A stretch of DNA of 64,000 bases from Brachionus manjavacas (GCA_019054805.1 JAHQIY010000007.1:4965501-5029500); one strand, 5' to 3'; positions 13,170-26,415 are shown, counted from the first letter of the stretch. The notes: a model not told the origin generated them from the sequence alone. A program made the numbers and translations.

Positions 13170-13980
13170 TTGCTAGATTTTGGTCCATAGTCGATTGGTA
13201 TGCTTAACTTAAGCGACTAATTAACTAAGGAGGGTATCAGATAGACAAGTTCAACATTTAAAATTTGAATTCATAAATTTTTATTTAGTTTGTGAGAATA
13301 AAATTTCTAAAAATTATCAAAAAAAAGATTGATCAATAATTTAAATATTTTAGTATCTTAACATTTTATATATAAATTTATTGTTCTTTCAATTAATTAA
13401 ACGAATCTATAGATAATGCAGAAAAATAATTCATTAAGATTTATATATAATTTAGGATCACAAGATTTTCGATTTTGTTTATTTGCAGCTGCTGATAGAA
13501 ATTCATTACTTTAAAAAATTTTCTTATTTTTAGCTTTTTTTATTGTTATTTTAGATTACTTACATGTATAAAATAAATTTTGTCTTAAACTTCCAATTAA
13601 TTCAATCATTCAAATAAATATACAAATGGATAGATTAGTTGCATAATTTAAAATTATTTTGGTGACTAATCTGTATATTTTTTTATTTTTTAACGATATC
13701 GCAAATTATGCTTCGTCGCAGATTCTTTTCAGAATTCGTAAGGATTTTGAGCTCAATATTCCCTCAAATTTTTTTAGCTATTTTGCACATTAAACTATAA
13801 GGATTCGAAAAATAATTCTTTTTTTTTAAAAAAATATCTGGATCTTGAACAGAATTCCTATTGAAATTTTATGAATAAATAATAAATTGTTTTATTAGTT
13901 TATTTATTAAGCGGTTCAATTAAAAAATGAAACATTTTTTATAAATTGATGCTTGTCAGAAAATTCATCCCTCATTTCTT
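13170..13980. other. AT-rich DNA, nothing recognised
   Basis: No coding, RNA or repeat feature recognised. It may include eroded 5' sequence of the antisense retrotransposon. Confidence 0.4.
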
Positions 13981-13986
13981 TAAGTT

Positions 13987-14083
13987 CTAATGCGCCCTTT
14001 TGGCAGAGGTTTCCTTCATTTTTTCATCCTTTTCGTCACGACTTCCTTCTTGTTCCTCATCAATGACCAAAAAACGTCTTTTT
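13987..14083 (-). CDS. Possible orphan terminal exon (highly charged C-terminus)
   Basis: A minus-strand open frame downstream of an AG acceptor at 14084-14085 reads RFLVIDEEQEGSRDEKDEKM and then KETSAKRAH before TAG (13987-13989). Base composition is less AT-biased than the flanks and the peptide is acidic then basic, like many real protein C-termini. A second frame over the same bases is also open, so the reading is ambiguous. No partner exon was found within several kb; it may be an exon of a gene whose other exons I cannot detect, or chance. Confidence 0.25.
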
Positions 14084-14089
14084 CTATTT

Positions 14090-14930
14090 TATTTTGAATT
14101 TTTTCTGGAATCAAGCAATTTGATCTAGAATACACAACAATATTATCCCTTTTAAAAGAAGTTTGCCTCATTTGAAAAAATGCTTATATTTAATCAACAT
14201 TTTTTTAATCAAAAGAAATAATTTGTAAAAAATTTAATTTATTATTTTTAAGACCTTAAAAATTGAAAAAAAAATCTAAAAATATGAATGCACGTTGTTT
14301 CGCCAAAAATCTTCAAATTAAGAATCAATTTAATAAGGTGTTATTTAACAAAAATCTAGTTAAGGTTATTTAAAATCAAAATATCTAGAAAAAATAAGCA
14401 CAAATATGCAGAAGTGCTATGGTACATGATTTTTACGTAATTCTTCGTTAGAATACGTCAATTGACATTAAATTATTTGAATTTGCCTGTAGCAAAAAAG
14501 GGCCAAAAAGTGGATATATTTTCGTAATTTTTGGTACAAAAATCCAACTTTTAATTTTAGTCTAATTTTATTCTAAAAATTAAATTTTACTTTTTTTACG
14601 TAATTTTTGGTATTTTTTGGCAAAAAAACGTTAAAAAAAGTAAAAAAGGTTTTTTCATTAATTTTAATAATGTCTGGGTGGGTATTTTATTTGAGGAAGT
14701 TAAAGACTTTGCTGTAAATTTTTAATTTTTAATTAAGAATAACTAAAATTAATTTTTTACAAGCTATTTAAAGACAATACGGATTCAGTTTCGTAATTTT
14801 TAATATCTTTCAAAATTTAAAAAAATTTTCGTTTTTAGCTTCTTTATTTAATAACTCATACGATGAAAATATCAAAAGTGTCAATTAACCTATTAGTTCC
14901 TTTAATAAATTAACTAAATTTGCTTTGATT
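14090..14930. other. AT-rich DNA with recurring TACGTAATTTTTGGTA-like words
   Basis: No gene seen. Words such as TTTCGTAATTTTTGGTA (14519) and TTTTACGTAATTTTTGGTA (14597) recur within about 100 bp, suggesting a decayed local repeat. Confidence 0.35.
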
Positions 14931-14934
14931 ATTT

Positions 14935-15330
14935 TTCAGTAGTTCAGACGTGAATTCATTTTCAAGAAATCTCTTGATAAAGACCAGTTAAGTTTTCCGG
15001 ATTTTACAGTCAACAGGTTCTAAGTTGAGTGCATAAAGTAGGTTTGTCATTGAATATCTTTTTCCTAATATCTGTTTCATCATTAGGTCTTCCATCGTTT
15101 GGATATTTTTTTCCCAGTTTAACTGATACTACAATTTTCCATACCATTATACAATATTGGCCTTACATAATTTTGAACAGGTGAGCTTTAAGTTGTGGGT
15201 CTATGTGCTTGATATTAATATCTAAGTTTGTTTTGAGTAAGTAGAATGCTCTCCGTTTGCTTAGTATTCGTTCTTTTAAGTGTTCTTTACTTAAGCATAT
15301 ACCATCTACCTAACCATCCTGATCAATTCA
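14935..15330 (-). mobile_element. LINE fragment, second family, antisense
   Basis: The minus strand encodes EHLKERILSKRRAFYLLKTN, then IDPQLKAHLFKIM and a broken VSVKLGKKYPND segment. This is the same post-RT region as HLSKRKKMSLSALVKLNRI and HLCPLMKGQLFKIYRT at 36.28-36.41 kb, so both belong to one retroelement family. Multiple stops show it is a dead fragment. Confidence 0.55.
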
Positions 15331-15507
15331 ATTTGTCTACCCATTCAATTTTTTACCCACAAGATTAGTCGTTTTTATTTCCTTTAAAAAATTTCCTGGT
15401 TTATTTATAAACATTAAATTATGAATTTGATCTGATTCTGATGCTGCATCATTCCTCAGTTTTTTTAGAATCATGATAAAGGGGTCATTTAGAATTCACT
15501 CTTTGTG

Positions 15508-15775
15508 TTTCTAGTTTCTGGTTTTTCAAACCGGTTTAATTTTTTTTTATTCAATATTTAATCCAAATAAAAATTTTAATTGAGATGAATTTTGTTTTTT
15601 TAAATAAAATTAAATAAAATCTGTAGAAGCTTTTTATTAAATCTAAGATTTTAAAATTGATCCTGTAAGATAATTTAATAAGTATTAACAATTCGGTTTA
15701 ATTTACAAAAACCGGTTTGAAAAAAATCGGTTTCAAAAAATTTGGTTCGGTTTCGAACCGGTCGAGCATCCCTGA
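15508..15775. mobile_element. hAT-like MITE with AACCGGTT-rich ends
   Basis: The right end read on the minus strand starts CAGGGATGCTCGACCGG and continues with GGTTCGAAACCGAA. CAGGG starts are typical of hAT termini. AAACCGGTTT-type words occur in opposite orientation at 15529-15540 and 15709-15760, enclosing an AT-rich interior. The left terminus lacks the clear CAGGG, so the element is probably eroded there. Confidence 0.4.
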
Positions 15776-16450
15776 GAAACACCGCAAGAAATAAGTTCAG
15801 TTTCAAAAAGTATAGAGCAAGTTGCACAAATTTTCATTTAAATTAAAAAGAAACTTAAGTAGTTTCGAGTATTGATAAGCCTTATTTTCACGTTTCTTGC
15901 CTGAAAATAAGTTCAATGATTATTTTAACATATTGACTTTAAAAAAAATTTATATCCCGAACTTTGACTTTAACTAGACCACCAGAATAACAACCTGGAA
16001 CGGTGGTTATTTTCAAAGTCGGAGTCCAGACTTGGAACAAAAAATTTTTCCTCAACTTTTTCGTTTTATCAAGGTTGAATTTATAAATGTCAAAATTTAA
16101 TGGCTTTAATTCATCTTAGGGAAGGCCATTAGAAAATTTTTTTACTGCAAAGTTAGTAAAAAAAACATTAATAAATGTTCTATGATATGATAAAAAATTT
16201 TAAATAAATTACTATAAATTAGTTTTATTTTATTTTTAAAAAATGAGCAAATAAATTAAATTGCAAAAAAATTAAACTATCATTCTATTTAAATAAATTT
16301 ACTTTACATTTTGATTTAAAAAAAAAAAGAAAAATTATAAATAAATTTGAATTTTAAGAAATTAAAGGAGAGAAGAAAAAAAAAATTTAAATAGACCACT
16401 TTGGTCATTTGCTTAATTGCCTTTAACACAACCACAAATTAACAATTTAT

Positions 16451-19400
16451 TCAAAATAAAATATTCGAGTCCATATCCGAGCTCCATTTTTTCAACTCGT
16501 CATCTTTGGATGGCAAAATGTCATTAGTAAGCGATTCACTGCTACTGGTCTCCACCGAATTTCGTCCTCCGTCTGATTTCACATTCAAATGTTCCATGGA
16601 GCCTAGTTCATAATTTCTGTGCCAAGACGGCCTAAAATTGTTAAAACCCGAGCTTAATTTGCTAAAATTAGTCGGGTTGCTGTCAAAAATATTTGTTTTT
16701 AGCAGATCTCTGTCATTGTCTACCTCAATGGCTGGATCGTCATCAAAGCTAAATCTACCGGGCAAAAACTGACTTAAACTTGACGTGGACGACGACTGGC
16801 TCTCGGTCTCAGTTTGGTTATTCGAGTCATCGTCGTCTTCGACAAGCGGATCGAAGCCCATCTCTTTAAGCAAAAACTCAAAAGACGGGTACTCGTATGT
16901 CTCCGGCTCCTCGGTAAAATTGACCTTAAGGGACGCATTTTTTCTACTCCTTAGCTGTACATGCGTGCTCTGATTATTTACAATTAAAATGGACTTGTCC
17001 AATTTGACACCGGCACCAATGAACTCGAATCTAAAGTATTCCAGAGACGCATTGGATGCGGGAGACGACTGGGCCTGCAACACTCGAGTCGGCTGATGCA
17101 CTGGATTGACCTGCAACGGCTTGCCACTTTGACTTGGACTCACAAAGCTCAGATTTAGCGATTTCAAATCTTTGACTTCTTCGCCACCGTAATAAGTTTT
17201 CATTTTGACACTTGATTTTGATTTAAGCTTTTGTTTTTGTTGTTCCAGAATTTTGTCCGCGGTAAAAGCTTCTATTCGGTCCGAGTCATTTTCGCCACAT
17301 GCGGCCACACTGTTATTATTGTTTGAGTTGGCGTTTAGATCATTTGAAATACTGTTAGATTTGGGTTCTTCTTCCAGGGGCGTTGAATAGGAATAGTCGG
17401 TTTTGAAGCGTTTACTGTGACTGGCCTGATGTGATGAATGGTAGTTGTGATTGACCGAATGGGGTGTGGGTTGTTTTTTGGAAAAAAGCTCTTTGCGCTC
17501 TTTGAAAGAGAGAACTGAGCCGGTGTCTTCACTTTTTGTGTCCAGACTTTTGTTTTCCTTGTCCGGGCCGCTGCTGGGCACCTGCGAGTTTGGTACTAGG
17601 TTGATATTGGTGGCGTTTGCTAGATGCTTTTTGGTGTGTGTTCTGGAAGATTTTGATTCCTTCTTTGGTGTGTCGATGGTGTCCAAAGTCGTTTCTAATG
17701 TTTTCTCAATGGTTTTCGGATCTCCTTGCGCAGACTCGATCTCGTAGTTTGTCTCTTTAGAAAATTAAATCTTAGCTAGTGATTAAATATTTTAAATCAA
17801 AAGTCACAAATGCCTTAGAAGTCTTGTAAATAAGGGATTTGTGAATCCTCCTAATTTTATGTAATACTCGTGCTATTGTAAATAACCAAATTACCTAACA
17901 ATTTTGTTTAGTAATTAATAACGGGTGGCTTAAGCACCTTCCAAGAACTTGTTTTTAATTGCTTACTTATTTTTTTGCTTGCAATTTTTTGAAGTTTTAG
18001 TTTTTTTTTGTCACTTTGGCCGCTCTGAATCTATGGTAATACTTAATTGAATTGCGACATATGACACACACTAAACTTGTACTTTAAACTTGATTGTTTT
18101 CAGCTTAATTAACTTTTTTTAAATTTTTATTCTAAAATTTGATTATTTATTTTTTGTGAGAAATCACCAATTTTTTTTGAAAAAATTAATCAAGTTTTCA
18201 CCATTAATATAAAATTATTAACTAAAACAATAAAAAAAAAAGGTTATTGAAAATCTTAATTAATCTTAATTTGAATCACAATTTGAAAGCAGATTGAAGG
18301 CTTTAAACATTCCAAATCTGGTGAAAAGAAGAAAAAGAGGTGATCTAACTCAATTATACAAGTTCATGCATGGAATAGAATTGGTTGAAAAAAGCAATAA
18401 TTTTAATGTCACCAAAATCCAAGGAAGAGGTCACTGCTTCAAATATCACAAAGAAATTTCGAGGCTCCAACATAGAGATAACTTTTTTTTCAACAGAACC
18501 GCTAACATATGGAACTCACTGCCAAATCAATTAGTTGAAGCCCCCAATGTTAACAGCTTTAAAGCAGGCATTGAATGCTGGATGAGCAGCAATCAATCAC
18601 ATCAGCTGTCATAGTGTGCCGTATCAGCACACTCGCTGGCTAGCCAGCTACAGCCAAAACTACTACAAAAAAATTTATCTCTTCATTTAAATATCTCAAC
18701 ATTTTCTATAGTAAGTTTTTTACTAAAGATTTTTTAAAGAATCTTTAAAAAAACTATTAAAACTGAGTATATTTGGAAAAAAAGCATTGAGAATTTTGTA
18801 GAAATTTTAAATAAAAAGTAAAGATTTTTTTAATTACATTAACAGATTTTATTATCTATTAAACATCTTTATTTTTTCTTAAAATTTGTCAAATAAAGAA
18901 ATTTTTAAACGAATCTTTATAAAAACTTACTACAAAAAATCTCTATAATTTTTTTTAAACTGAGATTAATATAAAATTAAAAAAAAAATAATGCAACAAA
19001 TTTTTGGATATCATCTATGTGAAAACTTGTCAATGCAAAATAACTTTTAATAGTTTTAAAAATGAAAGAATAAATTTGTAGGCTTCTAAGATTCCTTGAA
19101 AATTAAAACAATCCAACCTTTTCTGTTCATGTTATCTAGTTAGTTTTTAATTTTTGTTAAATAATTGACTAGATTTTACCGGCTATTCAAATAGTAATGT
19201 GTTAAAGTTAAAAAAATAGTGAATGAATTTAAATATTATAATGTAAAATTGTTTGATATTTTAGTAGAATCGACCTTATTATAAATTCTTTTTCATAAAA
19301 AAAAAGTAGAAAAAGTTTAGATTTAAAAAATTTTGTTTAATAAAAACTTTATTATTAAAATTTCAAAATTGATTTAAGCCTGCTCAATATTCAAATTTAA

Positions 19401-21850
19401 AACATAAATTTTTATTTAAGCAACAAGAGTTTGTGATTTAGCTATTAAACTTTATTTCTATTTTCAATACTATTCTAAAAGTTACATAATTCTATTGAAT
19501 AAGGAATACTCAAAAAACTCAATTTCATAAATGAGAATTAAAGTTTTCGACCCTTACGTAAATTTGATATTTATTGGTAAAAAAGAAAAGAAAATGAAAA
19601 ATAGTCAAATGATTACCCAACCTTTGTTTTTACTATTAAAACATTTTCTGATATTTTGCACATATTTTATTTTGTGTATAATTTGACATTTGATGAACAA
19701 GTTAAATAAAAAAAAAAAATTAACAACTTAAAAAACAATTAAAATTTATCTTTAAATGCATTTCTAACTATATTTCATTATACTTTAAAGTCATGTCTAG
19801 CTTTTTTTTGCTTTGAAACTAATTGCAAAAAAAAGCTAGACATGTATCATTATCTTTTTTTTATGCTACCTTAATAATTTATTCAAATATCGTTAATCTT
19901 TAAATATTTTCGATCTCAAGTTTTTTTCAAAACTGTTTTCATAAAATTTAACTAAAAATAGGATTTTTAAGTAAAAATCTTTTTTTAAAATGTAAAGATT
20001 TTTATTTAAAAGAAATATAGATATATTTAGTAATTCAAAATTCAATTAAAATTTTCAAATCATTATTCTAAAAACCTTTTTAAAATTAGAAACTATTATC
20101 TTCTAACTTTAATTTTAAATTAGATAATCAATTTTTATTTAGTTTTTTTTGTGAGAAAAATATCACTTATTCGAATTAAATTTGTTCTTAAAAAAATTGA
20201 GAGTAGTCAATTTTGTGAGTCATTATTCATTCTTTCACTTGACTTATTTTTAAAGGTTAATTTTATGATCAAAAAAACACCACCTTAATTTCTCGATCAG
20301 CAATTTATTTTAAATTATAAAAGTCAACTTAAATTTGTTAAATTTCTTTTGGTAATTTTTGGAACCAAGAATAATACTACTTGAAAATATCATAGACGTT
20401 TAAAAGACCCAAATTTAAGTCCAAGTCATTAAAAAAATGTGAACAATACGAATTTTTCGCCGTTCCAAGTAGTTATTGTTGCGACTTTGTTAGAGTCAAA
20501 GTCACTAAAATGAGAATGAAAGATGTCATCCTTTAAGCTGACCAGTTTCTTGGTAAAATTTTACAAGATTTTTTTAAAACTAATTCAAAAAAGAAAAGAT
20601 TGAAGTTCTTGTTTTTTTAAGTATTTTAAATTAAAAGATTGATAGAAAATTCTAGCTTAGACATTTTTAAAATATTTTGTTTTTTACTCAAAAACCAATC
20701 TGACCAAATTAGTATTAAAAAATTTTGTCTGTCCATATAATTTACTAATATGTATAAAAAAATAAAATATGATCAATTGGTCGCAAAATTGACCAGTCTC
20801 GTAACTTTTTAAAAAATGCAATCTTTCAAAGTTTCACACTTTCTCAATTGATTTAATATAAGATATGCTTTAATACTTCTTTCGAACCAAAATGACAACA
20901 TGAAATTGATATTTTTTTGTTATTAAAAAAATTTAATCTTTTCGAAATTCAAGCCAATTTCTAAAATTCTAAAGAAAAACTTGTCAATCAAATACTTATT
21001 ATTTTGTTAATTTTTAACTCCACTTAAGACCACATGTGGAAAATTTTTGAATTAAATTTAAAAAAAAAAATTAATTTTTCAACTTACGTTGATTATTAAC
21101 CGAGCTAGAGTCATGTTGGTAAACAACAGCGCCGTTTTGCTTAAGCTTTTCCACTAAACTATCAGCTTGTTGATTTGGGACTATTAATAACTGTTTATTG
21201 GGACTATTTTTTTCCTTCCTGTCATTGGTATTGCTATATTGGGCTAAATGTACCACATTATCGTGTTTAATTTGCTTTTCGAACAAATTCTTAACAGAAG
21301 ACACAAAATTTGGCTTTGGCAGTTCATCTTGGTTGATTTCATTTGAATAAGTGCACTTAATTATTGACTGATTGTCGTCAAGAAGATTGGAATGGGACAA
21401 GTTTTTTACGGGTTTTTGGCACTGAGGTCTGGCATTGCGCAAGTCGTCTTGCGAAGCGAAAAGCTTGTTCTTGGGCTCGTTGGGCACGAATTTGGCACTG
21501 TTGGCGGCAGACGAGATAAAGGGTGATACCGACCTGCGTCTGTGGCCCTCTGAGCTGGCGTTGGTCGGAGCGCGACATTTCTGCCTGTCCTGAAACAATT
21601 CCGCATCGGCACCCAGCGACTTGCGCGTAAACCTCTCCCTAAGCACATTAACATAGCCTTTCATGTATTTTATCTCGCTCATGTCCTGCTCAATTTTGTT
21701 ACCATTATCCAGCAAGCTATTGTTGTTCAACAAGTCATCGATTAGCAGATTCGATTGATTTGGTATGATCACCACTGGATTTGCCACATTGTTCGATGAA
21801 TGCGATAATTTTTTGCTATTCATTAGTATTGATTTATCATTTATAAGCAT
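16451..21850 (-). CDS. Taperin/phostensin-like PP1-binding protein (two exons)
   Basis: Exon 1 is 21850-21088 (ATG at 21850) and ends at a GTAAGT donor. Exon 2 is 17754-16451, after an AG acceptor, ending in TGA. The 3.3-kb intron is phase 1 and the joined frame encodes 688 residues with no stop. The protein is mostly low-complexity (Ser/Asn-rich, poly-Asp). In exon 2 an FEFIGAGVKLDKSILI segment is followed by LKVNF, matching the PP1-docking RVxF pattern, then ETYEYPSFEFLL, an acidic run and SQFLPGRFSF. This order matches what I recall of vertebrate taperin (TPRN; IGGY-LALQKSCL, KISF, FEYPSESSL, FLPRATF) and its relative phostensin. Those proteins bind protein phosphatase 1 and are linked to actin-rich protrusions. 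Exon 1 (RERFTRKSLGADAELFQ, SSVKNLFEKQ) is not recognised on its own. The family call is moderate; function is inferred. Confidence 0.65.
18260..18665 (+). mobile_element. LINE 3' terminal fragment inside the taperin-like gene intron
   Basis: The open frame around 18294-18614 reads KRRKRGDLTQLYKFMHGIEL, then NFFFNRTANIWNSLPNQLVE and SVNSF-like NVNSFKAGIECW. This is the standard C-terminal signature of CR1/Jockey-type LINE polyproteins: R-GDLI-LYK, FF-NR-WNSLP, NSFK. It lies on the strand opposite to the host gene, within its 17755-21087 intron. Only the tail is present, as expected for a 5'-truncated insertion. Confidence 0.75.
19792..19844. repeat. Perfect 20-bp inverted repeat (hairpin)
   Basis: CATGTCTAGCTTTTTTTTGC (19792-19811) and its exact reverse complement (19825-19844) are separated by 13 nt. 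It lies in the intron of the taperin-like gene. Transcribed RNA would form a 20-bp stem. It could be a tiny foldback element or a small-RNA hairpin. Confidence 0.7.
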
Positions 21851-24800
21851 TTTTGTTCAATGTCCAACTATTTACACAAATAAAATATTAAAAGGTGTAT
21901 CTTTCGATCAATGGAGGGGGGGAAGAAAAAATCTCAATATTTATGATTTAGGCTGAACATTTTGAATCTAAAAAAAGAGAAAAATCTGTGTAAATATTTG
22001 GGCTTTATTAAGGAATGGGTGTACATTCTTTTGCTAAAACGCCCAAAAAAAGTCTTTCAAAAATTCATGATTTGAAATTTACTTCAAGAATGAGTGGAAA
22101 AAAAATAAAAAAATAAAAAAAATTGATTTTTTTTGAATTTTTTTGCTAGTTGCTTGCTTGATTGCAAAAAAATATTATAATTTATTTAGATTTTTGTTAT
22201 AGTTACTGTTTGTGTGTTGGGGCCGAGAGATGGATTCGAATTGAAATCTTGGATATTTTGTTGTTGAGCAAAATTTTAATTAAAATGGACAAAAAAATTA
22301 ATTAAATTTCATAGATAATTTTGTACAATTTTATGAGCTCTTGCTGATTTGGTATTTTCTTTTCTCGTTTGTCTTTAGTGGACCAGAAAACCTATTGAGA
22401 AAAGCTAAAAGTTTAATTGTGAAATTAATTTTTTTTACAAAATTGTGTTTAGTGCAAGCCTCATTAAAAGTAACGTGAAACTTATCTGACATTTGATACA
22501 AAATAATTAAATTTTTACATTAATAATTTAATTTATATGGCCAAATTTGATCCATTAAATTTTGATCTTGTTTCACTAGAGCTAGTCTTTTAGTCTTCAA
22601 GTCTATTGACCATCCGGAGAACAAAAGCCCAGAGCTTGATTGAGATTTTTTCTAAATAATTGAAAATTTAAATCTTCGAATTAAACTTTAAATCCTGTCA
22701 AAAAAAACTATGGTGTAAGCAGGCTTTTACAATTTTTTTAGACAACTATCGAGGCTTTATACTCAAAGTTAAAAACAAAAAAATTATGTCTCCTATTTAC
22801 CTAACAATAGAACTTTTGAAAAAGCATTTTTATTCAAGGCTTTGTTAAAAATAATAAATTCGAATCCAATACGAAAAAAAAACAAAAATTGAAAGTCAAT
22901 AGTTATCAAGTTTGAATAGAAATGGCTAACCTTTAGATCAAAAACCACCGAGTGAGACAATGCTAGACAAGATTTTGTCCAAGGGATTATCTATTTGAAA
23001 AAATAAGATTATGGTAAATTACGAGATACCACTGTTGTTTCTAATCCTCGGTTAAAAAGTGATTTACAAAGATTTTTGCATTTATCAATTTTGTAATTTG
23101 TTATGGAAACTGAAAATTAATGAAATTCGTCAAACGAACCTCTTTAAGAAATGAGCAAGAATTACCTTTTAAATTTAATTTTAAAATTTTATTCATCATT
23201 CTTAAATCAGGTTAAATATTTAAATTACCTATATGAATTTTTTTCTGAAAAGCTTTAGCAAAAATTTCAAGTGTTTTTTTTAAAGCAACTTGTCAGTCAT
23301 TTTAAAACTAATTTTTGATAAACTAGCGGGCTATTCATGTGCTTGGGTATTCATCCAAGTACCCAAGCACATGTGTCCTAAATTAGCCTCTGTTTTTTGT
23401 AACTTTTAATTACTGCCTAGCTTACATAATGATTATGTTAGCCACTTCGTTATCGCTTCACTTCATTTAATAGCTTTATAATTCATTTATAAAATTTAAA
23501 TGCTTGAATGGATTTTTTTTTTAGAAAAAAAAAATACTAATTCACTTTCTGCATTTTTTTTTGTATAATAAATTCAAAAAATATTTGCGTATTTTTTCTA
23601 ATCTAAAATTAGAAAATTTAAAGGAAATGGAACAATTTTTCAAAATAACAAAACAACAATTAAAAAATCTCAATTTCTTTAGCTAGTTTTGATTTCGAAA
23701 AAAATTTATTTTTTGTTAAATTTTGGCCAAATCTTACAAAATTGGAATAAAAAATCTAGTATACAAATCTTAAATACGCAATTTTTTGACCTTTATTTTA
23801 GTTTTTTTCCAATTATACCCAAAAAAAAAAGAATAAAAGAAAAATAAATTTTATTAAAAGTAAAAGGTTTGTAAAATTTTACGATGATTTAATATTAGTC
23901 TTCTAAACATTTAATAAAGTCTTTATCTTTAAACTGGTGAAACAGTCACGCAAAACAGTTATTCGAGAATAAAATTTAGACCAAATAATTATTTTGAATT
24001 TTTGTAAAATAACTTCAAGCACTCGAAAAGTTAAGTCCTATGAATCGATTCCACTAGTTGATTATTAAGCCTTGAAAAAATATTTGAAGAAAACCTATTT
24101 TTTTTAAAGTGGATTTAAAAGTGAAGCCGTAAAATTTCGGTTTTCATTTTTTGGCCTAAATATTCTTATACCCAATTTACCTCGGTCAGTTCTTATGATC
24201 AGCCACTAGGCTTTCTGGAATTCGTAGAATATTTTTTTTGCTATGGAACTTAAATTAAATGGAAATTAAATTTTGTGTCACTTTTAATTTTTAAAACATT
24301 CAGTCTCTCTTCTCTAAATAGCGATATCTAAAATTTTGTTTCTTAGTTCTAATTATTGATTTTTTACCTTTATTAAAATAAATATAAAATACCAAAAAAT
24401 GTCTCCACAAACGCACATAAACACATAAATAAGTCCAAATTGGCCGTAATTGCTAATATATGACCTTTGTATTCGATTCTTGTTTTCAAAACTATCGATT
24501 TCAATCTAAATACAACTAGGTAAATGGTTGATCATGTCTATCAAATAAACAACATAATTCACCTAAGCGATCGAGCTTTGTACATATTTTTTTGTTCAAA
24601 TGCTAATCCGTTCAAGTTCAACTGAATCATTAATTTATAATCATTTCTAAGCTGGTCATCGAGGTTTTAAGAAGAAAAAGCAAGCAAATATTTCATGTAA
24701 TTTTGTGCTCTATCTTATTTTGCATATAAAGATCAAAATACCAATTTTTGACCAACTCAAATCTTAAATATTATTAAAATATTTTGAACCAAAATGAAAA

Positions 24801-26415
24801 AAATATTTTAACTCAAAGAATCTTTAATTTGACTTTTAATTTAAATTAAAACTTGATTAATTAGATTTTACTTTAGTTCAAAAAAAATCTTGGTCTTTTA
24901 TTTCACCTTTCTTTTAATCATAGAATACGAAAATGCTTACCAAAGATATTTCTCTTTTATTTCTAAATTTAAGCATAGTTTTGAATATTAAAAAATACAC
25001 AAAAAAATTGATAATAAACTTAAAAAAAATTTTTTTTAAGCTTAAGAGATCAACACTTCCCCCCGACATGATTCTGTTATTTTTCGTTCTTCTTTTCCCT
25101 CTGACTACTTTTTTATTTCATTTCTTTATGTAATTTTTTTTCACGAAAATCGAAGGTTTTTTTAAAGAAAAAATGAAAAAAAATTTTGTAAAATAGTTTA
25201 TTTTTTAAGAATTTTGCTACACCCAGAACCATTATTCTGCAAATAGTTACCAATTTTGGTATTGTGATTATTTATTTGAATTTTTGAACAAAAAAAAAAC
25301 TCAAAGCTAACTAAAATCAATCAATAGATGGTTCATTCAATGTAAAAAATTCTTCAAATACATACACATTTTAATTCTGAAAATTCCATTTTAGAATATT
25401 TGCTTAAGTTAAATTTAGGTGAAACTTCGGATTTATCGACTGATATAATTTAGAGAACCAATTCATGGCTTTAAGAAAAAAGTTAATTGTGTTATAAAAA
25501 GTATTTATTTTCAAAAATTTATTCAGTTTATCTTAGACAGTTGAAATTTAAAAGTACACTCACTTTGTTGCAAAGTCAATTATAAACATCGACCCTGAGG
25601 TTTGCTGAGATACTCAATAGATTTCAGAGTAAGGATATCATTCTAAAATAGAAAAAAGTATTAAACCGATCAATTATGATATCGTAGTTAATAATTTCAA
25701 TTAGTTTATCACATTTTGTATAAAATTTAATGTTCATAATAGCATTTGGTAGAGGAAGAAAAACTTTTCATCTTTAATCTAGAAAATTGATTAATTTGAA
25801 TTAATAAATTTCTTTTTTTTTTCAAAATTTGAATAAAATTCAAAAAGAAAAAAAAAACATTTTTTAAATTATAATAAAAATGATTTTTAAAATAAATTAG
25901 AAATTAGAAATTTTCAAGAAAACTTAAAAGTATTATCAAGCTTATTAAAATATTAAATTAATTATTATTTTTTTTAAATTTATTCTTATTTTCTTTTATA
26001 AATATTTTTAATCTTTATTTTTTTTTCTATATTTAATGCCTATGATTAATTTAATTTATTGATAACAAAAAAAAATAAAAAAACTAGAAACAGCATTTGT
26101 CGTAAATTTTCTCCTGATCAACTAGTGCTTTCTTTCTTTGTAAAATGTTTTTGAACTTATCAATTTTTGGTATAAATAAGCGTTCAAAAAACCACTTAAT
26201 AGGGGGTTTTTCAATTGATACTTTTTAAATAATTTATAAATAAACTTGTGAGCCAAAGCTTTTCGTCACTAAAATAGCTGTCCGACGAGGACAAAACAAA
26301 TTTACTAAAATTTGAGCAAAAAAAAAAGGTAAAAAAGCCATCTATTTTAAACATCAGTGCACCAAAATCAATGCCACTAAAAATGGCAATAGAGAAAAAT
26401 TTTTTATCCCTTTTT
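21851..26415. other. Gene-poor AT-rich region upstream of the taperin-like gene
   Basis: It presumably holds that gene's promoter and 5' leader; a relatively GC-richer patch lies at 22212-22250. A 14-bp perfect hairpin occurs at 23336-23373. No protein-coding frame with family signal and no RNA gene recognised. Confidence 0.45.
23336..23373. repeat. 14-bp perfect hairpin
   Basis: CATGTGCTTGGGTA (23336-23349) pairs with TACCCAAGCACATG (23360-23373) across a 10-nt loop, in otherwise AT-rich DNA. Confidence 0.7.

Noticed and set aside
16785-17747. Plus-strand open frames opposite the taperin-like exon
   Set aside because: They mirror the coding exon (Ser-rich peptides from Asp/Glu/Ser codons) and lack family signal.
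24933-25133. 66-codon plus-strand frame with a hydrophobic C-terminus
   Set aside because: Lys/Leu/Phe content is expected from A/T-rich DNA; no homology or splice context.
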